Part shown: positions 1 to 11,325 of the stretch, piece after piece
How positions within the stretch are numbered: the first letter of the stretch is position 1
Layout of the letters: every line of letters starts with the position of its first letter
NCBI RefSeq assembly: GCF_027580225.2
Contig: NC_073358.2
Location: 31,522,501 to 31,586,500 of the forward strand
DNA length: 64,000 nucleotides
Direction of reading: 5' to 3'
Origin: Misgurnus anguillicaudatus
Taxonomy: Eukaryota; Chordata; Actinopteri; Cypriniformes; Cobitidae
Program-made: the position numbers and the translations under genes
The notes under the pieces: model-generated
The model's input: only the letters and a program-made list of their open reading frames with translations
What the model was told of the DNA's origin: nothing
Databases searched by the model: none

Positions 1-343
1 CCTTACAACATGTATGTAGCCCGTCATGTGTGTGGTTCGTCATTTTAAAATATGTGTTCGTCGCGTCAAGTTAACCTATGTGCATCACGTGTTTTGTCAA
101 AATAAGTGCCTGCCGCAGATGCCTCTGGGTTTATGATAAAAGAGACGCTCGCGTTTGCCAGATACTCGCATAATCTCGTGCGTAATCAGAGTTTACTGTT
201 TACTCTTTTATAATAAACAGTTTTGACGTGTGTGCAGCAGGCACTTATTTAGACAAAACACGTGATGTACATGGTTCACATGACGCAACAAACACATATT
301 TTGAATTTGCGCCCCTCGGAAGAGCAGTCACCAGCCGTCACTG
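1..343. mobile_element. hAT-type element, right-end fragment
   Basis: This stretch matches the right part of the element at 7204-8713: shared wording includes TATGTAGCCCGTCATGTGTG near the left and GCGCCCCTCGG near the right. It ends GTCACCAGCCGTCACTG at 343, a decayed version of the hAT terminus GCCGCCACTG. The left part lies outside the window. No open frame is visible, so it is a non-autonomous or truncated copy. Confidence 0.6.
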
Positions 344-2988
344 AGGTAGATGTTATTATTTTAAATGACATATATCCATACATACATACATACATATATA
401 ACACATAACATAAAATGCCATACATTAAACTTAACAATGGCTTTGTGCTGGCCAATTAAAACAAAACCATATTACGTGCTTTTATGCAACAGGTGAACCG
501 GCTTACATTTTTTCAAATTGAATCAATCCATACAACAGCATGAACCGTCAAAATATTGATGAAAGGTGTTTTTTAAACAATTCCTCATGACAAACAAGAG
601 TCTATCTTGCAATCAAATGCAGCCATTAAGGCTTGTATCGATTTCTGCGGGGTGATGCGTTTCTCTAAGTGGAGGGAATTTGAGCACTTTTGCCAGAAAT
701 GTTCTCTGTCTATTTAATGAAGGCCGAATAAAATGATTGCTTTTAAGACCATTTACACCGTAGGCTCTGTACTAATTCAATCAAACCCATCAGACAACAC
801 CCATCCCTCTATAGTCAATGATTGCTTTCAGTTGTATTTTACTTTTACTGGACGAGAAAACCCTTCGGGCAGCTTTCCACAATGAGTATAATCTATCCAT
901 CTTCTTACTTACATGACCTTTTTAATGGGTGGTACACTTTTCTGGTTCACAAATACAGTAAGACATTCTTAAAGGTCACATTCTTCCTGATCCCATTTTT
1001 CAAACTAAAGTTAGTGTGTAATATTGCTGTTAGAGCATAAAATTATACAGCTCATAGTTCACTGTCAGGCGATATATTTTCTGTAATAGAAGTCCCCTTT
1101 CAAAGCCTACAGCGAACGACCGGTTTGGACTTTCCAGGTTGAATGATGTCAATAAAAGGGTTTTTGACTAAACTCTGCCCACAGGAATATGTCAAACTGC
1201 ACAATCAGAATTTATTACGTATTTCTGAAGGAAGGACTTCACAGAACAAGGAAGACATCAGCCCGTTTTTAGGACAGTGAAAACAGCGCTATAAAGATAA
1301 GTAAATTGTGTGAAAAATACTGCCTTTTTTACACTTGAAACATGAACACATGTTATATTGTGCACTGTGAACACAACCAAAGCTTCAAAAACACAGAAAG
1401 AACGGGACCTTTAATTTAAGCAAAACATTTAAAAGCTAAAATGAATTCTTGATAACAAGAATGGATGTGAATATAACCTGAGCCTTCAGGTTACTGCAAA
1501 ACTGTACTTCTTAACCATGGCCAGATGTAGTCTAGTTTCATCTCTCGGACACAGTCAACATGTTCAATATCTGGTATTTTATTAGTTGCTTGTATTAATA
1601 TGTAAGCTATAATACAATATATTTACAATTACATATAATAAATATACAAAGATGAGCAAATTACAACAGCATACAAATCTTAGCACTTTGTAACAGGTTT
1701 TGTTTTCATGATTCTTTAAAGATTGGAAAAACAGCAAGTCCCTGGTTGCATGAAGCACTGTTAAAGCGTTGACTGTTTATATAAAAATATGCAGATAAGA
1801 AGTGTTCAATGAAGCATATCGACTGTGGAATATTTCTGTACACAAATTAAGTGGGACACCTGTTAAACAATTACAAACATCTGCATGCCCAAAAATGTTA
1901 AAACATATCATGCGGTTTCATACTGTACATACTGTTTCAACAACATTCTGACTATACTGTACAGGAGAAATGTATAATAACACCATCAAACAGACCGTCA
2001 CCTTTTCCAGGCCCATCTTCATAATCCTTTTAGCATCTGAATGTGGCATCTATAACGATGAATTATGTTACAATTTTAAACTCTGGGATCTGTTGACGCT
2101 GCAGCAATCCGAGGGTCGGTCTTTTTAGAGTCACCTTGTTACATGCCCCCTTTTAAAAGTCACATTTGTAGTCAAGGAATACGGATGTCTCTCCTATCTG
2201 ATTAAACCTGAAAACCTTGTTACCGACCAAATCCTCAACCACAGGGCTGCCAACTATAGGGCTGATTGAGCCATTGCCCCAGGGGCTTTTATATCCAGAG
2301 ATTGTTGGATACCCAGTGTTCTGTTTAATTAACAAAGTGTCTTAATAGCTTACAGTTTGCTATTGATGGCACTTCAGTAATTAGGTAATGCAGACGTGGA
2401 CTTTGTTAGCTGTGGAGACATTTGTGTGATGCCCTGGAAATTTTAATGGGGAAAGTGAAGTTGTGGAGCTGCTAAGACAAGAAAGAAACTCAGACAGATG
2501 TATCAGATGTGACAGATGGATCCTGTCTAGCCAGCTGTTGAGTCAGTTTCTCCCTGCTTTTACTGCTTACATTATGCTCTCTTGCATTTCTCAATGCCGT
2601 GTAGTGACACACCTATATGGTATGTTTGTGATCCTGAAGAAGTGGTCCAGGGGGGTGTGCAGGTTGTCTGACATGCTCTTTTTGGTGGCACTTGATTCTG
2701 GCATGGGTCATTGCTCAACCCTCTATCACTCCCAGTCTCTCTCAAGCAAAAAGGCAAGGGAAAATGTAATACTGGATATTTTTGATATGGTGTCTGATGA
2801 AAGGATTTGCTCATAGGTGGAGTCATTCAAGCAGACAATAACAATGCTATGTGGAGCGACACATCCAGCAGATATAAGCCATTCTGATTGATCTGCGGGG
2901 TTTAACAGTTGGACCGTTACTGAATGACAACCCCTAAACAACCATGGATGAAATGATAGTAGGTGAAAAGCAAACTTTTACATTGCAT
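344..2988. other. Intergenic AT-rich DNA
   Basis: No exon, RNA gene or bounded element was recognised. A short run of CATA units sits near 377-397. The open frames at 2463-2816 and 2572-2826 overlap on opposite strands, match no family I know and have no splice context, so I treat them as chance. Confidence 0.5.
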
Positions 2989-4753
2989 TTAAAGGAAAAC
3001 TACAATATTTTACTATGTTCTTACCTTAACTTAGACGAAATAATACATCCCTGTCTTTTTTCAATGCGTGCACTAGCACTTCAACTTTGTACAGCACGTT
3101 GTGAATGTGTTAGCATTTAGTCTAGCCCTATTCATTCCTATGGCTCCAAACAGGGATGAATTTAGAAGCAACTAAACACTTCTATATTTTCCCTATTTAA
3201 AGACTGTTACATGAATAAGTGGTACAAAACAAAACGTGGGATTTTTATTTTTTACTGCGCCAGAGCTCGAAGTGCTGCAAACTAAGTGCTCTTCTGCCAT
3301 ACAATATAGTTCTCTTTTTTTTATCCACTTAAAAAATGCCACGTTTTATTTTGCGCCACCACACTCACTCGTGTAACTACTCATGTAACAGTCTTTAACC
3401 TCTTGAAAAGCACCCCCACTAGCCCAAACCATGAAAAGACCTACTTTCACTAAAATGGTTGTTTTTACTAAACCATTTAGAGTATAAGCATAACTATGGT
3501 ATTTTTAGAGAGGAGACACCTTGAGCTTCATTTTTCAGGTTCCAACATTAAGTAAAAAATTTAAAAAGTTGGAGAGGCTGAAGTACTTTGGAGTAAAACT
3601 TTTTTTGCATAACATCTTTTTTATTACTAAAAAACATAATGATAAATATGTGTTTGAAACCTAGAAATGCCATGATCCCAAAGCCACAAGTCTAAAGAAG
3701 TTATGTTTCAAGTTTGAGGTCAATAGGCCCAAAAATGTGGTTTTTGCAAGGGTTTTTGTAAGACTAGTGCCTTTTCTAAGTGCCAGTCAGCCCCAAAATA
3801 AAAGTATTTTGTACATGCATACACGTTCGTTATTATTATTTCCACGAAATAAAACGTCACACAAAGATCGTTGGATTCGTTATCTAATTGGCTACATGTT
3901 CTGTCTATCATTATTTTCCATTAAGTCATTGGAGGAACGAGCAAGTCAGATGACGTCACGATATTTGACAGCGCTGTTTGGATATTATGTATTATACTCT
4001 ACTTTTAGAAACAAAGTTTGACCTTGGGTTTATGTGTTTAGCGGAACCTAAAGCGTAATCTCATGTACAGTGTTACGACGCAAATAGTCCTCAGATTGTA
4101 TATTACATTCTATTACAAGATGTTCATGCGAAATCTGATGTAAACAACAGACTATATATATATATTTCATTGATTATACGCATTTGTGGACAAAAATGGT
4201 CATTGGATGTATTCTATTTGACCATTTTCATGGGTTATTCACACATCTGAAACAGACTGGATTCGACTTTCGATCATTATATCAACACAAAGGTAAGAAG
4301 TCATGTTCATATTTTGCATGTTGTCATCTGGACTTCTGTCACAAAATACTACATTTATGATGCTAGAGCATCTGTATCTCAAAACAGAGACCATGCACTG
4401 ATGCTAAACCCGTAGACGTTTTAAACAATGTAATGTTAATATTTTTAATGTTTGTAAACAGTAGGCTATATAGATATTGTTAGCAGCGTTAAAAAAACTG
4501 ACGTCATCCCGCACACGAACTAGTGCACGTCGAGAGGTTAAATAGGGAAAACACGGTAGTGTTTGGTTGCTTCTAAATTCATCCTTGTTTGGATCCTAAG
4601 GAATGCATGGGGCTAGGCTAAATGCTAACACATTCACAACGTGCTGTACAAAAATTAAGTGCACGCACTGAAAAAAGACAGGGATGTATTATTTTGTTTA
4701 AATTGTGGTAAGAACATAGTAAAATATTGAAAAGCAGTGTAGTTTTCCTTTAA
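2989..4753. mobile_element. TTAA-flanked element with long terminal inverted repeats
   Basis: The stretch begins TTAAAGGAAAACTACA and ends with the reverse complement, TAGTTTTCCTTTAA. TTAA at 2989-2992 and 4750-4753 would be the target duplication, as in piggyBac or Kolobok type elements. The arms (about 2989-3205 and 4540-4753) are diverged inverted copies; both carry a block reading GGATGAATTTAGAAGCAAC. No transposase was seen, so it is probably non-autonomous. Related sequence recurs at 16080-16380 and 23521-23974. Confidence 0.7.
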
Positions 4754-7195
4754 ATTATATTTTGGTTTACCCCAACCAACAGACAGTATTTTAAAGAACA
4801 ATGGAAGTATTCAAAAAGATGATTTAAAACAAACACTGTAAAAATAAATTTTGATTGATTACTTGAATTATTTAGCAATAAAATAACATACTAGCATGTC
4901 TTTTTACTGTAACAATGTTATCCATTTTGAAAGGTTGGTAGGTAATGTGTGTGGGTTGGGTCTGAATGGGTGTTCTCTTCATGGTCTATTGGCTTAAGGA
5001 CCTCAGAGTTCCTAATCCGTCCCCAGCTACTACCTCTACTTAATGAGTAAATGCCATCTTCAAAAAGCTGAAGCAGGAATATTTCCAAACACTCTGAATT
5101 GGTTTCACTCCAGAAGCAGTGAAAAGGCTTGTGCAGCTTTGTGCTTGTGAAGATTTAGAGTTTAGATGGCACAGTGTGCCAAAGCCCTCTCCCCTAAAAG
5201 TTACACAGATGCATATTTCATGCTGGCAAAACGTGAGTTTGTATTAAAATAACATTAATGTTTTTATTTCGTGCCACATTGTAGTAACATCATACAAGCA
5301 ATGTATGATATAAAACACACAATAAGCAAATAGAGAAACACTGTCAGTAACATTCAATAATCATTACACAATAATATTGTATTTTTTTACCTGTATCATT
5401 TTATCCATCCAATGAAGTAAGCCAAAGTAATGGTTATGTTTGTAGATATCAAAGCACCTGTCTTGTCAAGACCCATAGTTCCCAATGCTAACATCTAACA
5501 AACAAATACACTGTCAAATGTCTCACTAAAATGCTGTCAAAACACACTGTGACAAGTTACACATTTTCTGCACTTTCACAAAAATCACAGTTCATGACAA
5601 CCATTAACCAGTAGCACATTTCAACAAAGTCTTGCTTGCTTTCTTCTAATGCTTATTCACATTTCCGCCATGTCTCATAGACGCATTAAGCAATAAGCAA
5701 CAAGCAGCAATGATAATATAATTATTTCATATGTAATTTGAGGTCGTAAACAGGTGGGTGGTTCAGCTTTTATACAAGGTACAGTACATGATGTATATGC
5801 ATTTTGAAAAACATTCTGTCAAATCACATTTCCAGCACAAGATCCTACATGAACAAGCTTGCTTGCTTGTTCCTGTCTTGATTTTATGCACATAATTGCA
5901 AACCGTAATTGAAAGGCTATTGCAACCAGGAGGACATGTTCCCACAGTACACTGGCATGTGTTTCACACAAAAATAACCTTCACAAATGAGTACATTTGT
6001 GTCTGTCTAGCAAAGGGGTTTACATTAGAAATGGAGACAACAATAATCATTTATGATAAGAGATTTCTTCTACACCGAAATTCAGGATTATATAAAGCCC
6101 AAGATGAAACTGCGGACACGCATAAACATGAGATGAAATAGCATGTGACAGTTTGGACAGTTGCCATATCCCCTGACTCACTCTTCATATAGGAACATTC
6201 AATTTTTCATTGTCTCTGTCAGCTGATGACCTTTTTCTCGACAGAACCCTTCTCACATTCAGTAGTACATTTATGAGTCAGAAGAGATCCTCAGGCATTG
6301 TCATCAGTGTCACAACTAAAATCTGTTCTCTTACAGCGAACTGCTTTATGCTTATAAGGATTCACAGTCACCATAATCCTCAGAAATTCAATCCGAAATG
6401 ATCTTTTGCTTATTACAATCAGTATGTCAACTGTTCTGCAAGAGAACTTTAAGTCTTTTTTTGACGTCTTGCTACTGCCAAGCTGGTTAATGAGTAAAAT
6501 TGTTAAGTGGGTAATTTTACCAGTCATTTTAAAATGTGAACATGCCATTAACAAACTGCCGTCATATCACTACCTGGAAGGAGAGAATATACAATTGTAT
6601 GCCCAGTTTAAGTTCCTTATTCAGGCACTTCAGTTAGTATGAGATGTGGCTTAGTACAGACGTTTAATGTTTTTCACAGAAATATCCATGTTGGTTGTTG
6701 CCATGGCATTGTGGGTTATTTTTTATGAAGCTCACAATTTATTCCTTGGGTTAGGCAGGGTGAATAGATATGACATCCTAAAAATGGCAGTGGGATTAAT
6801 TGGGCAGTCAGTAAGATGTCATTCTCATCTTGCCAATATCTTTAAAATGTCCTTTTTTGTTTATCACGCATGAAGTTTTAAAGCCTTCAGCTCAAACAGC
6901 CTGTCTGGCATGATTATTGTCTTAAAATGTGAAATTTCAAGTGAGAAAAGCACATTTTCCGCAGAGATAAAAAAGAAGGAAATAGAAGATGAAAGATGAA
7001 CTCTTAAAACTTCACGATGTCCTTCCAGCAATAAATCGGTCAAAGAGAAGGAAACATATTTTGCCTTTCATGAGCATCATCTAATTGCACAAGCTTTGAC
7101 CATGAGGCCATCGAGCTTCTATACATCATACATAACCTGTGAAAAAATAGAAACAGTGGTTATATTTATGCCACAGTCCTTTAATTTACAGTATT
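4754..7195. other. Intergenic DNA without a recognised gene
   Basis: AT-rich sequence with only short chance frames (for example 5896-6141, 6406-6642). None shows a domain, signal or splice context that I can support. Confidence 0.5.
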
Positions 7196-7203
7196 GTCTT
7201 CAC

Positions 7204-8713
7204 CAGTGGCGGCCGGTGACTTTTTTCGAAGGCGCTCGATTCGAAGTTTGGAAACCCGAACTGAGCCCGATGGGACCCAACGGTACCCGACGGGCCGGGT
7301 TCGGATAGATATTTAGAAACTATGTTCGGGTTCAGGTCGGGCTCTGCGCAATAAGGCATTTAACATTTGAAATTTAAAACAGCTTATTATAATATGTAGG
7401 TAGCCAATGAGCCTGTTTAAAACGATAGTTCATCTTAAAATGAAACACGCGCATTCACATCACCTTCTTATTCATCTAATGTTTAATAGCGGGTTGCGAA
7501 ACAACTTCATACTGCCACTGCTCTCTGTGGATAGTGTTGTATTAGAGGTAAAAAATGATATAAATAATGTTCGGTTTCTCGCACAAACTGATCGTTTCAT
7601 GTCTTAGGACATCGATGTGTCGTCACGAGCCGCAGGTTTAATTTGGATTTGTCTGTGCATGTTTTTTTTTTCGATTTTGTTACCATCCACTTCCATTATA
7701 CAACTGACAGACTTAAATGGTTGGAGTTAAAAATCTACATTTGTGTTGTACTGAAGAAACAAAGTCACCTACCTCTTGGATGGCCTGGGGGTAAGCTGAG
7801 TTTCATTTTAAGATGAACTATCGCCATCCATCTTCGTGTGTGCGGAAATGTGTTTATGTTACTGTGACAATGCGACTTTTAACAGGGCTCGGGTCGGGCT
7901 CGGACATAAATATTAATGCCTGTCGGGTTACGGTCCGGTTCAGTTACTGCCCTGTCGGATGCGGGCCGGGCTCGGACAGAAAATGCATCCAGATCCGCAC
8001 TCTAGTATGTAGCCCGTCATGTGTGTGGTTTCTTTTTTCAAAGTATGTGTTCTGCGCATCGAGGGATCCTATGTGCATCACATTTCTTGTCAAAATAAGT
8101 GCCTGCTGCAGACGCGTCTGAGGGGTTTGTGATAGAAGGGACGCTTGTGTTTGCCAGATACTCGCATAATCTCATGCGTAATCAGAGTTTACTATTAAAG
8201 GAGTGTCTTGCGTGTATTTTGTGAACGTGAGCGTCTCTTTGGTCATGAACAGTTTTGACGCGTGTGCAGCAGGCACTTGTTTTGACAAGACACGTGATGC
8301 ACATGGTTTACATGACCCAACAAAAACATATTTTGAAAACGCAAGCAACACACATGAAACCCCGAACACTGTTTTTGAATTAGCGCCCCTCGGATGAGCA
8401 GTCACGAGCCGCCACTGGGGCCTCATTTATAAAACTATGCATAGGATCCTTACTAAAAGTCTACGTACGCACAAAAGCCGAAAATGGCATACGGCAAAAA
8501 ATATTACGAATTATTAAACAAAGCAGTGTTCCCTTTATAAATCACAGATCACCTGCAAGTGTGCGTACATGAATCATCCTTAGATCCCACCCTGCAAGCC
8601 CATTCTCTTATCAAGTTTGTTTTTTATAGATCACAACCTTTGCGTGAGAACTGGTGTACGCACGTTTTCAGCCCCGTTTTGTGCGTACACACGCTTTATA
8701 AATGAGGCCACTG
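7204..8713. mobile_element. hAT-type non-autonomous element, interrupted
   Basis: The left end reads CAGTGGCGGCCGGTGACT; the right end is an inverted version, GTCACGAGCCGCCACTG. The 8-bp duplication GTCTTCAC lies at 7196-7203 on the left. On the right it is found only at 8714-8721, beyond a second element (8419-8709) inserted into the last bases of this one. The interior has GGCTCGGGTTCGG-like GC-rich stretches and no transposase frame. The 8-bp duplication and CAGTGGCGG end are typical of hAT elements. Confidence 0.8.
8419..8709. mobile_element. Short MITE inserted in the hAT end
   Basis: Terminal inverted repeats GGCCTCATTTATAAA and TTTATAAATGAGGCC bound 291 bases. ACTGG at 8414-8418 and 8710-8714 is a 5-bp candidate duplication. 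It has no coding capacity and is rich in GTGCGTAC-like motifs. A diverged inverted fragment of the same family lies near 36318-36435. I cannot name the superfamily with confidence. Confidence 0.7.
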
Positions 8714-9005
8714 GTCTTCACATACAATAGCATGCATCCTGAAGCCACTTTTTCGTAATTTCACACTTTAGTATTAGAAACCCTTGTAGACGACTATGTA
8801 GGCTCATCTTTGTTCACACCATGGCAAACGAAAATACTTACGATTACGTTTTTTTTACCTGATGGAGGGGTTCTAGTAGACCAATCACAGCGCTTGCGGT
8901 ACGCGTAGAACTGACGTGTTCTTAAAAAAACTGGGTGAGGTGCACGTCAGGCTACGCAGAGGCTACGGATAACCTACACACCTCACGCACGATTATAAAG
9001 TGGAC

Positions 9006-10004
9006 TTAAAGGGATAGTTCGGCCAAGCACCGCCATCTTAAGCCGAAAGTATACTAGGGACGTCCGCGTATCCGCGCCGTCTGCATGACGTCATTTTCGT
9101 CATCAGGAGAGTCCGCGGCTGGACAGTGCGCGTACAGTCCGCGTACAACAGCGCATGCGCGTGAAAATATTTAGACAGGACACTCCAATATAAACAATAC
9201 AAACAGCATTTGCACACACACTATCGTTTTTCTTCTTTAACTTTTACTTCTTCCAAAAACAGAAAGCTGTGGAGCATGTTTGTTACCATAATGTTTGATT
9301 CCTGTTCTTTGTTTTCTTGTTGTTTGTTCTAAACTGTGTTTGCAATGGTGGATCGGTTACTTTTCTTCACCTATCCTAATGTTTTAATGTAATGTAAATG
9401 TCACCAAATCAGTGGTGCCCTGACGGCCTGGTAGAGTAATAATTTGAATAAGAAATCATTTGTATTGCGTGTAGTGTCGAACGCGTGCACGCGCGAGCCG
9501 GACGCAGAAAAAAGGTATACCCTGGCCTTTAGACTCCTCTGTATTCAGGAGAGAGTATTAGCGTAGTGTACGCACTTTTCTTAGTGATGTATGACAAATT
9601 CGGAGGGCGGGGGCACAGAGCAGAGTAACCTCCGTACGCTGTGTAAAGCTCTGATCTTGAATGCAGACACGAGTAAGATGGGGGCATTACCGGAGTTATT
9701 TTGGTTTATAAAGTTTTAAATGTGGATATTTCTACAACGAAACTGCACAGATTACCCTCATAGGGACTTTGTTTGTCATCGTGGAGCCGTTTGGATTTGT
9801 TTTGTGAAGGATGGATGCTGATTTTTGGACTTGGGGGTCGTGGACCCCGTGGCTTCACATTTTATTGGCTGAGGGATCTAAAACATTTTCTAAAATAACT
9901 GAAAACGTCATCATCTGAAAACTGATGGACATATTAATCTCGGAGGGGTTCGGGGTGAGTAAATCATGGGTTTAATATCATTTTTGGCCAAACTATCCCT
10001 TTAA
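9006..10004. mobile_element. TTAA-flanked MITE
   Basis: The ends are TTAAAGGGATAGTTCGGCCA and TGGCCAAACTATCCCTTTAA, close inverted repeats, with TTAA at 9006-9009 and 10001-10004. It is about 1 kb with no transposase frame. The GC-rich part (9060-9150) is internal to the element and should not be read as a host promoter. Confidence 0.8.
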
Positions 10005-10376
10005 GAGGGCAAGAGCCAAGGTCTGCCCTGCTGCCGTTTTCATATGAAATTTAAAGGGAACTGAAGCAATCATGAATCCATGTACAGTTTATGGAACTAA
10101 CAACAAAATTCTAGTGGGGGTAAAGACCCCCTAAAATGGCCTACGGACACCCCTGCACCAGAGCAATCAAGCCATGGTTAAGTAACAACAACCCAGATAT
10201 TGGATTAAAACAACCAAGCATTGGGTCATTTTCAACTCGGCGGTGTGTTCTGTTCAATTTTGACCTAGCCTTGGGTTAAAAACAACCCAGCACTTTTCAG
10301 AGTATGGTTAGGTGAAATAAGAGATACATTTATCACATTTATAAAAAAATGTCTGAAGCCAAAGGTTGAATTGTCA
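10005..10376. other. Downstream flank of npffr2
   Basis: Non-coding sequence with AACCCA/GGGTT-type repeats at about 10190-10300. I see no clear polyadenylation signal for the minus-strand gene immediately after its stop. Confidence 0.35.
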
Positions 10377-11325
10377 TCAGAAATATTGCATGATATAAAA
10401 ACAATGATTCTCTAATGCACAAACCTTTTCCAGATCTTCCATGATCAGATCCTGTTCTTTTGTGTTTTCCTTGCCCGAAGATTGGCTGCTTTCACCAAGA
10501 CTTCTCCCATTCCCCACCATCACCAGACCTTGGATAACACTTTGTCCTGCCCGAGGAGCTCCAGCCTCCCCCACAGCCTCTTTGGTCAGAGGCAAGTTGG
10601 CAGGTAATACAGCATTGCCCTGCAGTCGATGTGAGTAGGTCCACCTCTTTCCCGAATGGGCTGAGCAGAGCTGAAGTTTAAAGGCCGCCTTGAAACCTTT
10701 GCGAAAGTTCTCATTGAAAAACCCATAGACTATAGGATTGACGCTGCTGTTACAGAACGCCAACCAGTGGGCCAGAGGGTAAACATAGATATTAATAACC
10801 CGATGTTGATGTTCGCTCAAGCTGGCGTAGTCGCTTAGCATCATGAGTGCCCATAATGGCAACCACGAGAGGATAAACAACAAGGCGACGACAAGCAACA
10901 TTTTAATTACCCGCTTCTTTTTCCGTGACACCATCTGACGGCTTTCGTATCTGCTTTGCTTTCCAGAGCCCGAGGTCTCAGTTTGGCTCGCAGAAGCCGG
11001 CATTGATGTCTTGAACAATGTGATCCCGATCCGGGCGTACATGATGACAATGAGGGTAAGAGGTGCCAGATAAATGTTAGCGAAGAGCACTGTGGTGTAA
11101 ATCTTGCGCATTTCTTGGTTAGGCCAGTTTTCGCGGCACCAGTAGAAGGGTTGGGTGGTGTTAGATGCGCTTAGCAAGATGGCGACGCGGTGTTCTTTGG
11201 TGACCTGTAACATGACACCCGATGGGCACATGATGGAGATGGCCAGAACCCAGATGATGACAATGATGAGGGTAGAGGTGGAGATAGTGAGCTTTTGTTT
11301 GAAAGGGTAGACAATGCAGCGGAAT
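10377..11325 (-). CDS. npffr2: npffr2 coding exon 3 (TM4 to C-terminus)
   Basis: The acceptor AG is at 11327-11326 and the exon opens by completing arginine of DRF, then FRCIVYPF. It encodes TM4-TM7, the loop-3 basic stretch [10 protein letters not shown] and a cytoplasmic tail. Near the end, [11 protein letters not shown] resembles the usual NPFFR2 tail. What follows ([15 protein letters not shown]) does not, and AAG|GTTTGT at 10425/10424 is a possible donor in phase 0. The last 15 codons may therefore be retained intron, with a tiny further exon downstream. Confidence 0.9.

Noticed and set aside
2463..2826. Overlapping opposite-strand frames of 117 and 84 codons
   Set aside because: No known domain, no splice context and no signal; overlapping frames of this size occur by chance.
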